64,000 bases of DNA, taken from the NCBI RefSeq assembly GCF_003207895.1, contig NZ_NKUB01000005.1:1-64000 (forward strand). The letters run 5' to 3'. The position numbers and the translations under genes were made by a program. The notes beneath the pieces are model-generated. The model did no database searches and had not been told where the DNA came from. It saw nothing but the letters and a program-made list of their open reading frames with translations. Shown in pieces: positions 17,843 through 27,957 of this stretch (position 1 is its first letter; every line of letters begins with the position of its first letter). The stretch is from Komagataeibacter swingsii. Its GTDB lineage: Bacteria > Pseudomonadota > Alphaproteobacteria > Acetobacterales > Acetobacteraceae.

Positions 17843-18904
17843 ATGTCGTCTCAGCTACTGTCGCCCATTGATCTGGGGGGTGGGGTCGTCCTTCAGGCGC
17901 CCGTCATCCTGGCGCCCATGGCCGGGGTGACCGACCTGCCGTTCCGCAGGCTGGCGCGCAGGCTGGGGGCGGGGCTGGTCGTGTCCGAAATGATCGCGTC
18001 ATGGGCCATGGTGCGTGAAAACGAGAACACGCTGCGCATGGCCGAAGTGGCGGATGACGGCCCCAATTCCGTGCAACTGGCCGGCTGCGACCCCGACGCC
18101 ATGGGGCAGGCCGCGCGGATCGCGGTCGATCGCGGGGCGGACATTATCGACATCAACTTCGGCTGCCCGGTGAAAAAGGTGGCGGTGGGGCAACTGGCCG
18201 GTTCCGCGCTGATGCGCGACGAGGTACAGGCCGCCCGCCTGCTGGAAGGCGTGGTCCGCGCGGTGGATGTGCCCGTGACGCTGAAGATGCGCATGGGCTG
18301 GGACCACAACAGCCTGAACGCCCCTAGGCTTGCGCGGATTGCACAGGAATCGGGCATACGCATGGTGACGGTCCATGGCCGCACCCGGCAGCAGTTCTAC
18401 AATGGCACGGCGGACTGGCATTTCGTCCGCAATGTGGTCGATGCGGTGGACCTGCCCGTCATCGTCAATGGCGACATCCTGACGGTGGAGGACGCCCGCG
18501 TGGCGCTGGAACGCTCCGGCGCGCAGGGGGTCATGATCGGGCGCGGCTGCTATGGCCGCCCGTGGTTCCTGGCGCAGGTGGCGCGCGCGCTCATGCATGG
18601 CGAACACGTGCCCGAACCCGACCTTGCGGCGGAAAAGGCCATCGTGCTGGAACATTACGGCATGATGATCGCGCATTTCGGCGCCCATCCCGGCCTGCGC
18701 CTCGCACGCAAGCATGTGTCGTGGTACTCGGCGGGCCTGCCGGAGTCCGCGGGTTTCCGCGCCGCCGTCAACCGGGTCGATACGGTGGACGCGGCCGTTG
18801 GCATGATCCACGACTTCTATGACCGCCAGATCGCGGCAGGCAATGCGCGCGGGCCACGCCCGTCCACCATAGGGGCGGAAAGGGCCGCGGCACAGGCGGC
18901 ATGA
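17843..18904 (+). CDS. dusB: tRNA dihydrouridine synthase DusB (NifR3)
   Basis: 353 residues. FMN-dependent TIM-barrel enzyme reducing uridine in tRNA. LAPMAGVTDLPFRRLARRLG is the flavin-site signature; the catalytic Cys lies in DINFGCPVKKV; HGRTRQQFYNG and VNGDILTVEDA complete the family pattern. In alphaproteobacteria this gene (once called nifR3) heads the ntrBC operon, as here: the dusB stop overlaps the ntrB ATG in ATGA. Confidence 0.95.
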   Translation: MSSQLLSPIDLGGGVVLQAPVILAPMAGVTDLPFRRLARRLGAGLVVSEMIASWAMVRENENTLRMAEVADDGPNSVQLAGCDPDAMGQAARIAVDRGADIIDINFGCPVKKVAVGQLAGSALMRDEVQAARLLEGVVRAVDVPVTLKMRMGWDHNSLNAPRLARIAQESGIRMVTVHGRTRQQFYNGTADWHFVRNVVDAVDLPVIVNGDILTVEDARVALERSGAQGVMIGRGCYGRPWFLAQVARALMHGEHVPEPDLAAEKAIVLEHYGMMIAHFGAHPGLRLARKHVSWYSAGLPESAGFRAAVNRVDTVDAAVGMIHDFYDRQIAAGNARGPRPSTIGAERAAAQAA

Positions 18905-20046
18905 GGATGGGCCAGCCTTCCCCCGCTCCCCATGAACCCTGCGCGCCCGGTAACGTGACGGGCAACGGGCGCGTGATCCTCGACTCGCTGGCGCTGCCGG
19001 TCGTGGTCGTGCGGGCGGATAACGCCATCGGATACGTCAACAGCGCGGCGGAACCCTTTTTCGGCATGTCGCGCGCGCATCTGGTGCAGATGCGCCTGAC
19101 CGACATCCTGCCCGGTGACAGCCCGCTGTTCCTGCTGATGGAACAGGTCCGCGCCGAGGACCATACGGTGGTCGAGCACGAGGTCACGCTGGAAAGCCCC
19201 CGCCTGCGCCATGACGGGGTGACGGTGCAGGGCGCGCCGGTCATGGAGGAACCCGGATCGGTCGTGCTGACATTCCATGATTTTTCGGCCGTGCGCGTGC
19301 TGGACCGGCAACTGACCTTCCGCTCCGCCGCCCGCAGCGTCGCGGGCATGGCGGCCATCCTCGCCCATGAGGTCAAGAACCCGCTATCGGGTATCCGGGG
19401 GGCGGCGCAACTGCTGGAAACATCAGTGGGCGAATCCGACCGTGAGCTTGCGGTGCTGATCCAGGACGAGGTCAACCGCATCCGCGACCTGGTGGACCGG
19501 ATGGACATGTTCAGCGACCGGCCGATCGAGCGCCGGCCGGTCAACATCCACCGCGTGCTGGAACATGTGCGCAGGCTGGCGCAGCAGGGCTTTGCCGCCG
19601 ATATCCGCTTTCACGAGGTGTATGACCCCTCGCTGCCGCCGGTATGGGGCAACCGCGACCAGCTGGTGCAGGTGCTGCTCAACCTGGTCAAGAACGCGGC
19701 CGAGGCCCTGCACACCAATCCCGATGGCGCGGCCCCGCCCGAAATCACCCTGACCACCAGCTACCGGCCCGGCATATGGGTTTCAACCGGGGCGGGCAGC
19801 CAGCGCGTGCAGCTGCCGCTGCTGGTGTCGGTGCGCGACAACGGGCCGGGCATTCCCGAAAACATCCGCCCGCACCTGTTCGAACCCTTCCTGACGACCA
19901 AGACCACGGGCAGCGGGCTGGGGCTGGCGCTGGCTGGCAAGATCGTGGGCGACCATGGCGGCGTGATCGAGGTGGAAAGCCAGCCCGGCCGCACCGAGGT
20001 CCTGCTGCACCTGCCCGTCGTGACCGAGGGCCGGGACACGCCCTGA
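18901..20046 (+). CDS. ntrB: Nitrogen regulation sensor kinase NtrB
   Basis: 381 residues, soluble. An N-terminal PAS domain (about 20-130) precedes the HisKA motif ILAHEVKNPLSGIRGAAQLLE with phospho-His near residue 156. The HATPase domain shows LVKNAAEAL (N box), VRDNGPGIPE (G1) and TTKTTGSGLGLALAGKI (G2). Phosphorylates or dephosphorylates NtrC according to PII signals. Coupled to dusB and followed 34 nt later by ntrC. Confidence 0.93.
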   Translation: MRMGQPSPAPHEPCAPGNVTGNGRVILDSLALPVVVVRADNAIGYVNSAAEPFFGMSRAHLVQMRLTDILPGDSPLFLLMEQVRAEDHTVVEHEVTLESPRLRHDGVTVQGAPVMEEPGSVVLTFHDFSAVRVLDRQLTFRSAARSVAGMAAILAHEVKNPLSGIRGAAQLLETSVGESDRELAVLIQDEVNRIRDLVDRMDMFSDRPIERRPVNIHRVLEHVRRLAQQGFAADIRFHEVYDPSLPPVWGNRDQLVQVLLNLVKNAAEALHTNPDGAAPPEITLTTSYRPGIWVSTGAGSQRVQLPLLVSVRDNGPGIPENIRPHLFEPFLTTKTTGSGLGLALAGKIVGDHGGVIEVESQPGRTEVLLHLPVVTEGRDTP

Positions 20047-20080
20047 TGTTCCCCCACTGGACCTGAGAGATTTATAGCGT

Positions 20081-21529
20081 ATGTCGCTGCCGACCATTCT
20101 TGTTGCCGATGATGACCGTTCCATCCGCACGGTGCTGAGCCAGGCGCTGGGGCGTGGGGGCTACCAGGTCCGCACCACCGCGCAGGCGTCCACCCTGTGG
20201 CAGTGGGTGGAGGAAGGCGAGGGCGACCTTGTCATCACCGATGTCGTCATGCCCGATGAAAACGGGCTGGACCTGATCCCGCGCATCCGCCGCATCCGCC
20301 CCGACCTGCGCGTTGTGGTCATGAGTGCCCAGTCCACGCTGATGACGGCGGTCAAGGCGACCCAGCGCGGCGCGTTCGAATACCTGCCCAAGCCCTTTGA
20401 TCTCAAGGAAGTGCTGGCGGTGGTCGCCCGCGCGCTGGCGACGCCCGCGACACCCGTGCAGCCGCTGGCCCCGCCGCAGCCGGATGAACAGATGTCGCTG
20501 ATCGGGCGGTCGGTGGTGATGCAGGACATCTACCGCATCATCGCCCGCCTCACGACATCGGACCTGACGGTGATGATCAACGGCGAAAGCGGCACCGGCA
20601 AGGAACTGGTGGCCCGCGCCCTGCATGATTACGGGCGCAGGCGCGCTGGTCCCTTTGTCGCCGTCAACATGGCCGCCATCCCGCGCAACCTGATCGAAAG
20701 CGAACTGTTCGGGCATGAACGTGGCGCCTTTGCCGGGGCGACCACACGCGTTGCCGGGCGGTTTGAACAGGCGGCGGGGGGCACGCTGTTCCTGGATGAA
20801 ATCGGCGACATGCCGCCCGAAGCCCAGACCCGCCTGCTGCGCGTGCTGCAGGATGGGGAGTTCACGACCGTGGGCGGCACCACGGCCATCCGCGCCAATG
20901 TACGCATCATCGCCGCCACCCACCGTGACCTGCGGCAGGCGATCCGGGCCGGCACGTTCCGCGAGGATCTGTACTACCGCCTGAACGTGGTGCCGATGCG
21001 CCTGCCGCCGCTGCGCGAACGGGTGGAGGACATTCCCCTGCTGGCGCGGCACTTCCTGAATGAAAACGCCGAAGGCGCGGGCAGCGTGCGCGTGCTGGAT
21101 GACGAGGCGATGGCCCGGCTCCAGGCCTATCGCTGGCCGGGCAACGTGCGCGAGCTTGAAAACCTGATGCGGCGCATCACGGCGCTGCACCCGCAGGAAA
21201 GCATAGGCGCTGACATCATCGCCGCCGAACTGGCCGAGGCCAGCATGGCGGCGCCGGGCGAAGGCGCGGGCGGTAGTGCTGCCGAGACGCTGGCCGAGGC
21301 GGTGGAGCGGCACCTGCGTCGCTTCCTGGCGTCCGGGCAGGACGGGATGCCGCTGAGCGATATTTACGACAAGGTGATTGCCGAGGTCGAACGCCCGCTG
21401 ATCACCATGACGCTGGCGGCGACAAGGGGGAACCAGATCCGGGCCGCGGCCATGCTGGGGCTGAACCGCAATACGCTACGCAAGAAAATCAGGGACCTGG
21501 ATATTCCGGTCGTGCGCGGCGGCGCGTGA
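20081..21529 (+). CDS. ntrC: Nitrogen regulation response regulator NtrC, altered sigma-54 contact loop
   Basis: 482 residues. Receiver domain with phospho-Asp54 in [15 protein letters not shown]+ domain with Walker [10 protein letters not shown] (about 168-175) and Walker [13 protein letters not shown], and a C-terminal Fis-type helix-turn-helix ([17 protein letters not shown]). The motif that contacts sigma-54, normally GAFTGA, reads GAFAGA at 215-220. Loss of that Thr generally disables sigma-54 activation in related activators, so this NtrC may act with sigma-70 or as a repressor. Second gene of dusB-ntrBC-ntrYX. Confidence 0.93.
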   Translation: MSLPTILVADDDRSIRTVLSQALGRGGYQVRTTAQASTLWQWVEEGEGDLVITDVVMPDENGLDLIPRIRRIRPDLRVVVMSAQSTLMTAVKATQRGAFEYLPKPFDLKEVLAVVARALATPATPVQPLAPPQPDEQMSLIGRSVVMQDIYRIIARLTTSDLTVMINGESGTGKELVARALHDYGRRRAGPFVAVNMAAIPRNLIESELFGHERGAFAGATTRVAGRFEQAAGGTLFLDEIGDMPPEAQTRLLRVLQDGEFTTVGGTTAIRANVRIIAATHRDLRQAIRAGTFREDLYYRLNVVPMRLPPLRERVEDIPLLARHFLNENAEGAGSVRVLDDEAMARLQAYRWPGNVRELENLMRRITALHPQESIGADIIAAELAEASMAAPGEGAGGSAAETLAEAVERHLRRFLASGQDGMPLSDIYDKVIAEVERPLITMTLAATRGNQIRAAAMLGLNRNTLRKKIRDLDIPVVRGGA

Positions 21530-23793
21530 GCATGAACGCGACACAACGCCCCGGCATGGCCTACCGGCTGGCCCGGCGGGGGCTGGACATGCTGGTGCGG
21601 CGCAACGTGGCGCTGGTGCTGGTGCTGCTGGCGCTGGTGCTGGGGGTCGCGACCTTCGTGGTGCTGTCGGGCGGCAAGTCGCTGGCCCATCACCCGCAGA
21701 TCCAGGCGCTGGTCTTCATCCTGAACTTCCTCGTGCTGCTGCTGCTGGCGACCTCGCTTACGGAAAAGGTCGGGCGCGTGGTGGCCGAACGCCGCAGCGG
21801 GCTGGCGGGCGCGCGGCTGCATGTGCGGCTGGTCACGCTGTTCGGCATTGTCGCGGTGGCGCCCACCATCGTGGTGGGCACGTTCGCCGCCGTGTTCTTT
21901 CACTACGGCATCCAGATCTGGTTCAGCGACCGGGTGAACACCGCGCTGAACGAGGCGCTGGAGACATCACGCGGCTACCTGCAGGAACATAACGCCAATA
22001 TCCGCACCGAGGCGTTCTCGCTGGCCAACTACCTCGTCAGCGCGCAGAACGGGCTGTCCGGTTCGGGGGGCGACCTGTTGCATGATCCCGACGCGCTGTC
22101 GCAGGTGCTGGATTCGCAGGCCACGCTGCGGGGGCTGGACGTGGCGGTGGTGTATGACCCGTTCACCAATACCGTCGTGGCGTCGGGCGGCCTCATGGGG
22201 CGGGCGGCCAACCTGAAGGACCTGCCGCCGCCCGCGGCCACGCTCATGGCGCGGACGAATGAGATCGCGATCCTTGATTCGCCCGATGAAAAGACCGTCC
22301 GCGCGGTCGTGACGCTTGGGGATACGCCGCCGCTCATGCTCATGATCGCGCGGCCGGTGGACCCCGATATCCTTGAACACATGCACCGCACCGAACAGGT
22401 GGTGGCCGATTACAGGCGCCTGAACGGCAACCGGGCCAAGATCCAGTTCACCTTCGTGCTGATCTTCGCCCTTGTGGCCGTGCTGGTGCTGGGGGCGGCG
22501 ATCCTGATCGGCCTCATGCTGGCCAACCAGATCGTGCGGCCGCTGGGGCTGCTGATCCTGGCGTCCGAACGGGTCAGCAAGGGCAACCTGGACAGCAACG
22601 TGCCCGAGGGCGAGCGCGATGACGAGGTCTCCAGCCTGTCGCGCGCCTTCAACCGCATGACCACGCAGCTTGCGACCCAGCGCGCGGAACTGGTCAACGC
22701 CACCAACCAGATCAACGAACGCCGCAGGTTTACCGAAGCCGTGCTGTCGGGGGTGTCCGCCGGTGTCATCGGGCTGGATTCGCACGGCATGATCGAACTG
22801 CCCAACCGTGCCGCAAGCGTCCTGCTGCAGCGTGACATGGCGGCCAGCGTGGGCCGCCCGCTGACCGAGGTGGTGCCGGAACTGGGTGTCATGCTGGGGC
22901 GCATCGCGCAGGAAAAGGGGCGCGAGCTGACGGGCGAGGTGCAGGTGCTGGCCGGTGGGCGCGCCTGCACGCTGCTGGTGCGAATCGGCGCGGAAATGCA
23001 GAGCACGGTGACCGGCGATTTCGCTGATGGCTATGTGGTTACCTTTGACGACATAACAGCCCTGCAGGTTGCGCAGCGCAAGGCGGCATGGGCCGATGTC
23101 GCCCGCCGCATCGCGCATGAAATCAAGAACCCGCTCACCCCCATCCAGCTTGCCGCCGAACGGCTCAAGCGCCGCTTCCTGCGGGAGATATCATCCGATC
23201 CCGACACGTTTGCCCAGTGCGTGGACACCATCATCCGCCATGTGGGGGATATCGGGCGCATGGTGGACGAATTTTCTGCCTTTGCCCGCATGCCGCAGCC
23301 GGTCATGCGCATGGAGGACCTGTCGCGCATCGTGCGGGAGGCGCTGATCCTGCAGCGCAACGCGCATCCGGAAATCCTGTATGAGGTCCACCTGCCCGAC
23401 CGTGGCCCGCTGGTGCGGTGCGACCGCAGGCTGGTGGGGCAGGCGCTGACCAACCTGTTGCAGAACGCGGCGGACGCCATCGCCATGCGTCCCGAAGTCG
23501 GGCCGGCCGGCGGGGATGGCGTGATCGGCACGATCCGTATTACATTGAAGCAGGATGATCCGAACGTCATCCTGAGCGTTGAGGATGATGGAATCGGGTT
23601 GCCGGTCGAGGATCGCGCCCGGTTGACCGAGCCATATGTGACCCACAAGCCCAAGGGAACCGGACTTGGTCTTGCGATCGTCAAGAAGATTCTTGAGGAT
23701 CATGGCGGTAGCATCGGGCTTGCGGACCGCGCCGGGAGCAGGGGAGCTGTGTCGACATTGATTTTGCCGATAAAGGACGACCATGGGGCATGA
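21526..23793 (+). CDS. ntrY: Sensor histidine kinase NtrY
   Basis: 755 residues. N-terminal membrane segments near 25-50, 60-80 and 100-125 and a further one near 305-330 enclose a periplasmic sensor region. A HAMP linker, a PAS domain, HisKA ([23 protein letters not shown], His near 530) and HATPase ([32 protein letters not shown]) follow. Partner of NtrX in nitrogen, redox or envelope signalling. The start is GTG at 21526 overlapping the ntrC stop, or ATG at 21532. Confidence 0.93.
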   Translation: MSMNATQRPGMAYRLARRGLDMLVRRNVALVLVLLALVLGVATFVVLSGGKSLAHHPQIQALVFILNFLVLLLLATSLTEKVGRVVAERRSGLAGARLHVRLVTLFGIVAVAPTIVVGTFAAVFFHYGIQIWFSDRVNTALNEALETSRGYLQEHNANIRTEAFSLANYLVSAQNGLSGSGGDLLHDPDALSQVLDSQATLRGLDVAVVYDPFTNTVVASGGLMGRAANLKDLPPPAATLMARTNEIAILDSPDEKTVRAVVTLGDTPPLMLMIARPVDPDILEHMHRTEQVVADYRRLNGNRAKIQFTFVLIFALVAVLVLGAAILIGLMLANQIVRPLGLLILASERVSKGNLDSNVPEGERDDEVSSLSRAFNRMTTQLATQRAELVNATNQINERRRFTEAVLSGVSAGVIGLDSHGMIELPNRAASVLLQRDMAASVGRPLTEVVPELGVMLGRIAQEKGRELTGEVQVLAGGRACTLLVRIGAEMQSTVTGDFADGYVVTFDDITALQVAQRKAAWADVARRIAHEIKNPLTPIQLAAERLKRRFLREISSDPDTFAQCVDTIIRHVGDIGRMVDEFSAFARMPQPVMRMEDLSRIVREALILQRNAHPEILYEVHLPDRGPLVRCDRRLVGQALTNLLQNAADAIAMRPEVGPAGGDGVIGTIRITLKQDDPNVILSVEDDGIGLPVEDRARLTEPYVTHKPKGTGLGLAIVKKILEDHGGSIGLADRAGSRGAVSTLILPIKDDHGA

Positions 23794-25174
23794 AATCCTG
23801 ATCGTCGATGACGAGCCGGATATTCGGCTTCTTATCGAGGGTATTCTGGCTGATGAGGGATACGAGACGCGGCTGGCGGCGGATTCCGATTCCGCCATCG
23901 CAGCCTTCCGGGAACGTCGGCCCTCGCTGGTGGTGCTTGATGTATGGTTGCAGGGTTCACGTCTGGACGGGCTGGGCATCCTGAATGTCCTGCATAAGGA
24001 GGAGCCGTCCATCCCGGTCATCATGATCTCGGGACATGGCACGATCGAAACCGCCGTCGCCGCCCTGCAGCACGGCGCGTATGACTTTATCGAAAAACCC
24101 TTCCAGGCCGACCGCCTGCTGGTCGTGGTGCGCCGCGCGCTGGAGGCATCCCGCCTTGCGCGCGAAAATGCCGAGCTGCGCCTGCGCGCAGGCTCCGGCA
24201 CCGTGCTGGAGGGGCGCAGTGCCGCCATTACCGCCGTGCGCAACCAGATCGACCGCGTGGCCCCCACCGGGTCGCGCGTGCTGATTTCGGGCATGGCGGG
24301 CACCGGCAAGGAAGTGGCGGCGCGGATGATCCACGCCAGTTCCCGCCGGGCCGAAGGGCCGTTCATCGCGCTCAACTGCGCCACCCTCGCACCCGGCCGG
24401 TTCGAGGAGGAACTGTTCGGCATCGAGGGCGGGGATGACGGCGCGGGCCGCCGTACCGGGGTGCTGGAACGCGCGCATGGCGGCACGCTGGTGCTGGATG
24501 AAGTGTCCGACATGCCGCTGGAGACGCAGGGCAAGATCGTGCGCGCGCTGCAGGACCAGACCTTCGAGCGCCTGGGCGGGGCGCGGCGGGTCAAGGTGGA
24601 TGTGCGCGTGCTGGCCACCACCAACCGCGACCTGCAGTCCGAAATCGCGATGGGGCGCTTCCGCGAGGACCTGTACTACCGCCTTGCGGTCGTGCCGCTG
24701 CGCATTCCCAGCCTGCGTGAACGGCGCGAGGACATACCCGAACTGGCCCGCATGTTCCTTGACCGCGCGGCCGAGAATGCCGGCCTGCCGCTGCGTGAAC
24801 TGTCGGGTGATGCGATCGCGGCGCTGCAGAGCTATGAATGGCCGGGCAACGTGCGTGAACTGCGCAACCTCATGGAACGCCTGCTGATCATGATGCCGGG
24901 CAACAGCTCGGACCCGATCCGCGCCGACATGCTGCCTTCCACCGTGGGGGAAGGGGCGCCCGCGCTGCTCAAGTTCGATTCTGACGAGGATGTGATGAGC
25001 CTGCCGCTGCGTGAGGCCCGTGACCTGTTCGAGACCCAGTACCTGCAGGCGCAGCTGCTGCGTTTCGGGGGGAACATCAGCCGTACCGCGGGGTTTGTGG
25101 GGATGGAGCGCAGCGCGCTGCATCGAAAGCTCAAGCAGCTTGGTGTCACGTCCGAGGATCGTAACACCGGATGA
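23783..25174 (+). CDS. ntrX: Response regulator NtrX lacking the GAFTGA loop
   Basis: 463 residues. Receiver with phospho-Asp53 in LVVLDVWLQGSR, AAA+ domain with Walker A SGMAGTGKE (about 169-177) and Walker B GGTLVLDEVSDM, and C-terminal helix-turn-helix NISRTAGFVGMERSALHRKL. Where sigma-54 activators have GAFTGA, this protein reads LFGIEGGDDGAGRRTGVLERA (about 211-231). NtrX proteins lacking the motif are known in other alphaproteobacteria and act independently of sigma-54. It overlaps ntrY by 11 nt. Confidence 0.92.
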   Translation: MGHEILIVDDEPDIRLLIEGILADEGYETRLAADSDSAIAAFRERRPSLVVLDVWLQGSRLDGLGILNVLHKEEPSIPVIMISGHGTIETAVAALQHGAYDFIEKPFQADRLLVVVRRALEASRLARENAELRLRAGSGTVLEGRSAAITAVRNQIDRVAPTGSRVLISGMAGTGKEVAARMIHASSRRAEGPFIALNCATLAPGRFEEELFGIEGGDDGAGRRTGVLERAHGGTLVLDEVSDMPLETQGKIVRALQDQTFERLGGARRVKVDVRVLATTNRDLQSEIAMGRFREDLYYRLAVVPLRIPSLRERREDIPELARMFLDRAAENAGLPLRELSGDAIAALQSYEWPGNVRELRNLMERLLIMMPGNSSDPIRADMLPSTVGEGAPALLKFDSDEDVMSLPLREARDLFETQYLQAQLLRFGGNISRTAGFVGMERSALHRKLKQLGVTSEDRNTG

Positions 25175-25299
25175 GCTTTTGCCCACGCAGCCCATGACTG
25201 CTAGACAACGAACCGTGATACGGACGGTGGCAACGCCGTAGCATGACACGCGACTGTGCCGTGTGATTCCGCCCAACAAGCAACAAGTAAGGCCCTGCC

Positions 25300-25584
25300 G
25301 TGGCAAAAGAACCTTCACAGAATGTCCAGGACGTGTTCCTCAACCACGTTCGCCGGTCGAAAACGCCGGTTACCATCTTCCTGGTCAATGGCGTCAAGCT
25401 TCAGGGGATCATCACCTGGTTTGACAACTTCTCCGTCCTGCTGCGCCGCGACGGGCACACGCAGCTTGTGTACAAGCACGCGATCAGCACGGTCATGCCG
25501 GCCACCCCGGTCAGCCTGTTCGAACCGCCAGCCGAGGCCGACGGCACAGAGGAGCGTGCAGCCACGGATGGCAGCCCGTCGTGA
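25300..25584 (+). CDS. hfq: RNA chaperone Hfq
   Basis: 94 residues. Sm1 motif [20 protein letters not shown] and [15 protein letters not shown], with Sm2 motif [10 protein letters not shown]. Forms a hexamer that pairs small RNAs with mRNAs. The start is GTG at 25300 with TAAGG 8 nt upstream. It lies between ntrX and hflX, the standard alphaproteobacterial order. Its stop overlaps the hflX GTG in GTGA. Confidence 0.96.
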   Translation: MAKEPSQNVQDVFLNHVRRSKTPVTIFLVNGVKLQGIITWFDNFSVLLRRDGHTQLVYKHAISTVMPATPVSLFEPPAEADGTEERAATDGSPS

Positions 25585-26891
25585 CGGTGGCGCAGCCACC
25601 CTCCGCCACGCGTGCCGCCGTCATCCTGCCATGGGAACGCCCCGACCGGCATGATGACGCGCGCGCGGCCGAAGCCCGGCTGGAGGAAGCGGTCGGCCTT
25701 GCCGCCTCCATCGGGCTGGTGGTCGTGTGCCAGGCGGTGCTGCTGCTGCGCGCACGCAGGCCGGCGACCCTGCTGGGGGGCGGGCAGGTGGATTCGCTCA
25801 AGGAAACGGTCAAGGCCGACAACATAACCGTCGTCATCATCGATTCCCGCCTGACCCCGGTGCAGCAGCGTAACCTGGAACGCGCGCTGGGCTGCAAGGT
25901 GATCGACCGGACCGCGCTGATCCTTGATATCTTTGGCGAACGCGCCGCTACGCGGGAAGGCACGCTGCAGGTCGAACTGGCCCATCTGGAATACCAGCGC
26001 AGCCGCCTCGTGCGCACATGGACCCACCTTGAACGCCAGCGCGGCGGCTTCGGCTTCCTTGGTGGCCCAGGTGAAACCCAGATCGAGGCCGACCGCCGGA
26101 TGATCGGCGACCGGATCGTGCGCCTCAAGCGCGAACTGGAACAGGTGCGGCGCACGCGCGGCCTGCACCGGCAGGCGCGCCGTCGCGTGCCGTTCCCCAT
26201 CGTGGCGCTGGTTGGCTACACCAACGCGGGCAAGTCTACCCTGTTCAACGCCCTGACGGGGGCCAGCGTGTACGCGCAGGACCAGTTGTTCGCGACACTG
26301 GACCCCACCATGCGCGGCATCCAGCTTCCATCGGGGCGGCGGGTGATCCTGTCCGACACGGTGGGGTTCATCAGCGACCTGCCGACGGAACTGATCGCCG
26401 CCTTCCGCGCCACGCTGGAAGAGGTGGCGGAAGCCGACATCATCCTGCACGTGCGCGATGTCTCGCATCCCGACAGCGCATCGCAGCGCAGTGACGTGAT
26501 CGAGGTGCTGGAGGGCATGGCCCGCAATGGCACGATCGAACAGGACTGGCAGTCGCGCGTGATCGAGGTGCTGAACAAGGCCGATCTGGTGGGCGGGCGC
26601 GACGCCGTGGGTGCGCGGCCGGGCAATGTGGTCATTTCCGCCATTACCGGCGACGGGCTGCCCGACCTGCTGGCCGCGATTGACGAACGCATGACGCGGG
26701 CGATGGAAGTCGTCGCCTACCGCGTGCCGCTGGTCGAAGGGGCGGTGATGGCATGGCTGTATGAACATGGCGAGGTCACGCAGCGCGAGGACGGGGAGGA
26801 CGGCGCGGAGATGACCGTGCGCCTGTCGCCTGCCAACCGCGCGCGTTTCGAGATGCAGTTCGGCCGTATCGTGACCTGCCTGCTGGATTAG
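25581..26891 (+). CDS. hflX: Ribosome-associated GTPase HflX
   Basis: 436 residues. N-terminal HflX domain with [17 protein letters not shown] and the linker [14 protein letters not shown], then a G domain with G1 [17 protein letters not shown] (about 212), G3 [10 protein letters not shown] and G4 NKAD. Splits or rescues stalled ribosomes under heat stress. GTG start coupled to hfq. A 9-bp stem CCTTCACCG/CGGTGAAGG without a T-tract lies at 26944-26977 downstream. Confidence 0.95.
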   Translation: MTVAQPPSATRAAVILPWERPDRHDDARAAEARLEEAVGLAASIGLVVVCQAVLLLRARRPATLLGGGQVDSLKETVKADNITVVIIDSRLTPVQQRNLERALGCKVIDRTALILDIFGERAATREGTLQVELAHLEYQRSRLVRTWTHLERQRGGFGFLGGPGETQIEADRRMIGDRIVRLKRELEQVRRTRGLHRQARRRVPFPIVALVGYTNAGKSTLFNALTGASVYAQDQLFATLDPTMRGIQLPSGRRVILSDTVGFISDLPTELIAAFRATLEEVAEADIILHVRDVSHPDSASQRSDVIEVLEGMARNGTIEQDWQSRVIEVLNKADLVGGRDAVGARPGNVVISAITGDGLPDLLAAIDERMTRAMEVVAYRVPLVEGAVMAWLYEHGEVTQREDGEDGAEMTVRLSPANRARFEMQFGRIVTCLLD

Positions 26892-27003
26892 GGCGTGCCT
26901 GCGTGCTGACTGTCCTGTGACCATGGGCGGGGTGGAAAACATGCCTTCACCGGCGCATGGATGGGCGGCGGTGAAGGACGGACACGCATAGCGGAGGGCG
27001 GCA

Positions 27004-27843
27004 ATGACGGCACGGATCACACTGGTGGACATGCGCAACGTGGTGGACATGATGCGGGGGGCGGCATCGCGCCATGTCATGCCGTCCTTCCGCTGCCTTG
27101 GCCATGCCGACATCCGCGCCAAGAGCGGGCCGCTGGACATCGTGACCGTGGCCGATGAAGCGACCGAACGCGACCTGACCGCCGCCCTGCGGGCCGCATG
27201 GCCCGACGCCCTGGTGCTGGGGGAGGAAGCGGTCGCGGCCGATCCCGCCCTGCTGGACGGGCTGGCGACAGCGGACCTTGCCTTCGTAATCGACCCGATC
27301 GATGGCACGGCCAATTATGCGGCGGGCGTGCCACTGTTTGGCGTCATGGTCTCCGCCGTGTCGCGGGGGGATGTGGTTGGTGGAGCCATTGTCGACCCCG
27401 TGTGCGACATCGCGGTTCTGGCCGCGCGTGGGCAGGGGGCGTGGCTGCATGATGGCAGGGGCGCCGAACGCAGGCTGCATGTGGCCGCTCCCGTGCCCGC
27501 GCGGGAGATGTCGGGTAATGCGTCATGGCGCTACCTGCCCGCGCCAGTACGCGACGTGGTGACGCACAACCTGCCCAAGGTTGCGGGGTCGTGGGATTTC
27601 CGGTGTGCGGCGCATGAATACCTGATGCTGGTCGATGGGCGGTGCCACTTCCTGCTGTTCAACCGCACCCTGCCGTGGGACCATCTGGCGGGGTGGCTGA
27701 TCCATGCGGAAGCGGGCGGCTACAGCGCCCATTTTGACGGTTCGCCCTATCGTGTCACGGATCGCAGCGGCGGGCTGCTATACGCGCCGGACCGGGCCAG
27801 TTGGCAGGCGCTGCATGACCTGCTGCTGACCCCCGCCACATAA
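27004..27843 (+). CDS. Inositol monophosphatase family protein
   Basis: 279 residues. Metal-dependent phosphatase with the family motifs LGEEAV, FVIDPIDGTANYAAGVP (about 95-111) and PWDHLAGWLIHAEAGG. Substrate candidates are inositol phosphate, histidinol phosphate (HisN role in alphaproteobacteria) or other sugar phosphates; the sequence alone does not decide. AGCGGAGG precedes the ATG. Repeat copy 4 begins 17 nt after the stop. Confidence 0.85.
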   Translation: MTARITLVDMRNVVDMMRGAASRHVMPSFRCLGHADIRAKSGPLDIVTVADEATERDLTAALRAAWPDALVLGEEAVAADPALLDGLATADLAFVIDPIDGTANYAAGVPLFGVMVSAVSRGDVVGGAIVDPVCDIAVLAARGQGAWLHDGRGAERRLHVAAPVPAREMSGNASWRYLPAPVRDVVTHNLPKVAGSWDFRCAAHEYLMLVDGRCHFLLFNRTLPWDHLAGWLIHAEAGGYSAHFDGSPYRVTDRSGGLLYAPDRASWQALHDLLLTPAT

Positions 27844-27860
27844 ATCGTTGGCAAAAAAGT

Positions 27861-27941
27861 AAAAGTTTATGGGTGCCGCCTTTTTTCAAAAATGCGGCGT
27901 TTCCTGAAGCTTTTTTGAAAAAAGCGTCACCAAAAACTTTT
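27861..27941 (+). repeat. Three-way-junction intergenic repeat, copy 4
   Basis: AAAAGTTTATGGGTGCC, hairpin A GCCGCCTTTTTTCAAAAATGCGGC (one mismatch), hairpin B GAAGCTTTTTTGAAAAAAGCGTC (one mismatch), then CACCAAAAACTTTT. It fills the space between the convergent phosphatase gene and mazG. Confidence 0.93.
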
Positions 27942-27957
27942 GATGGTTTGTGCGCGT

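Noticed and set aside
25401-27314. 637-residue minus-strand open frame opposite hflX and the phosphatase gene
   Set aside because: It is antisense to a clear GTPase and phosphatase, has low-complexity composition and no credible ribosome site.
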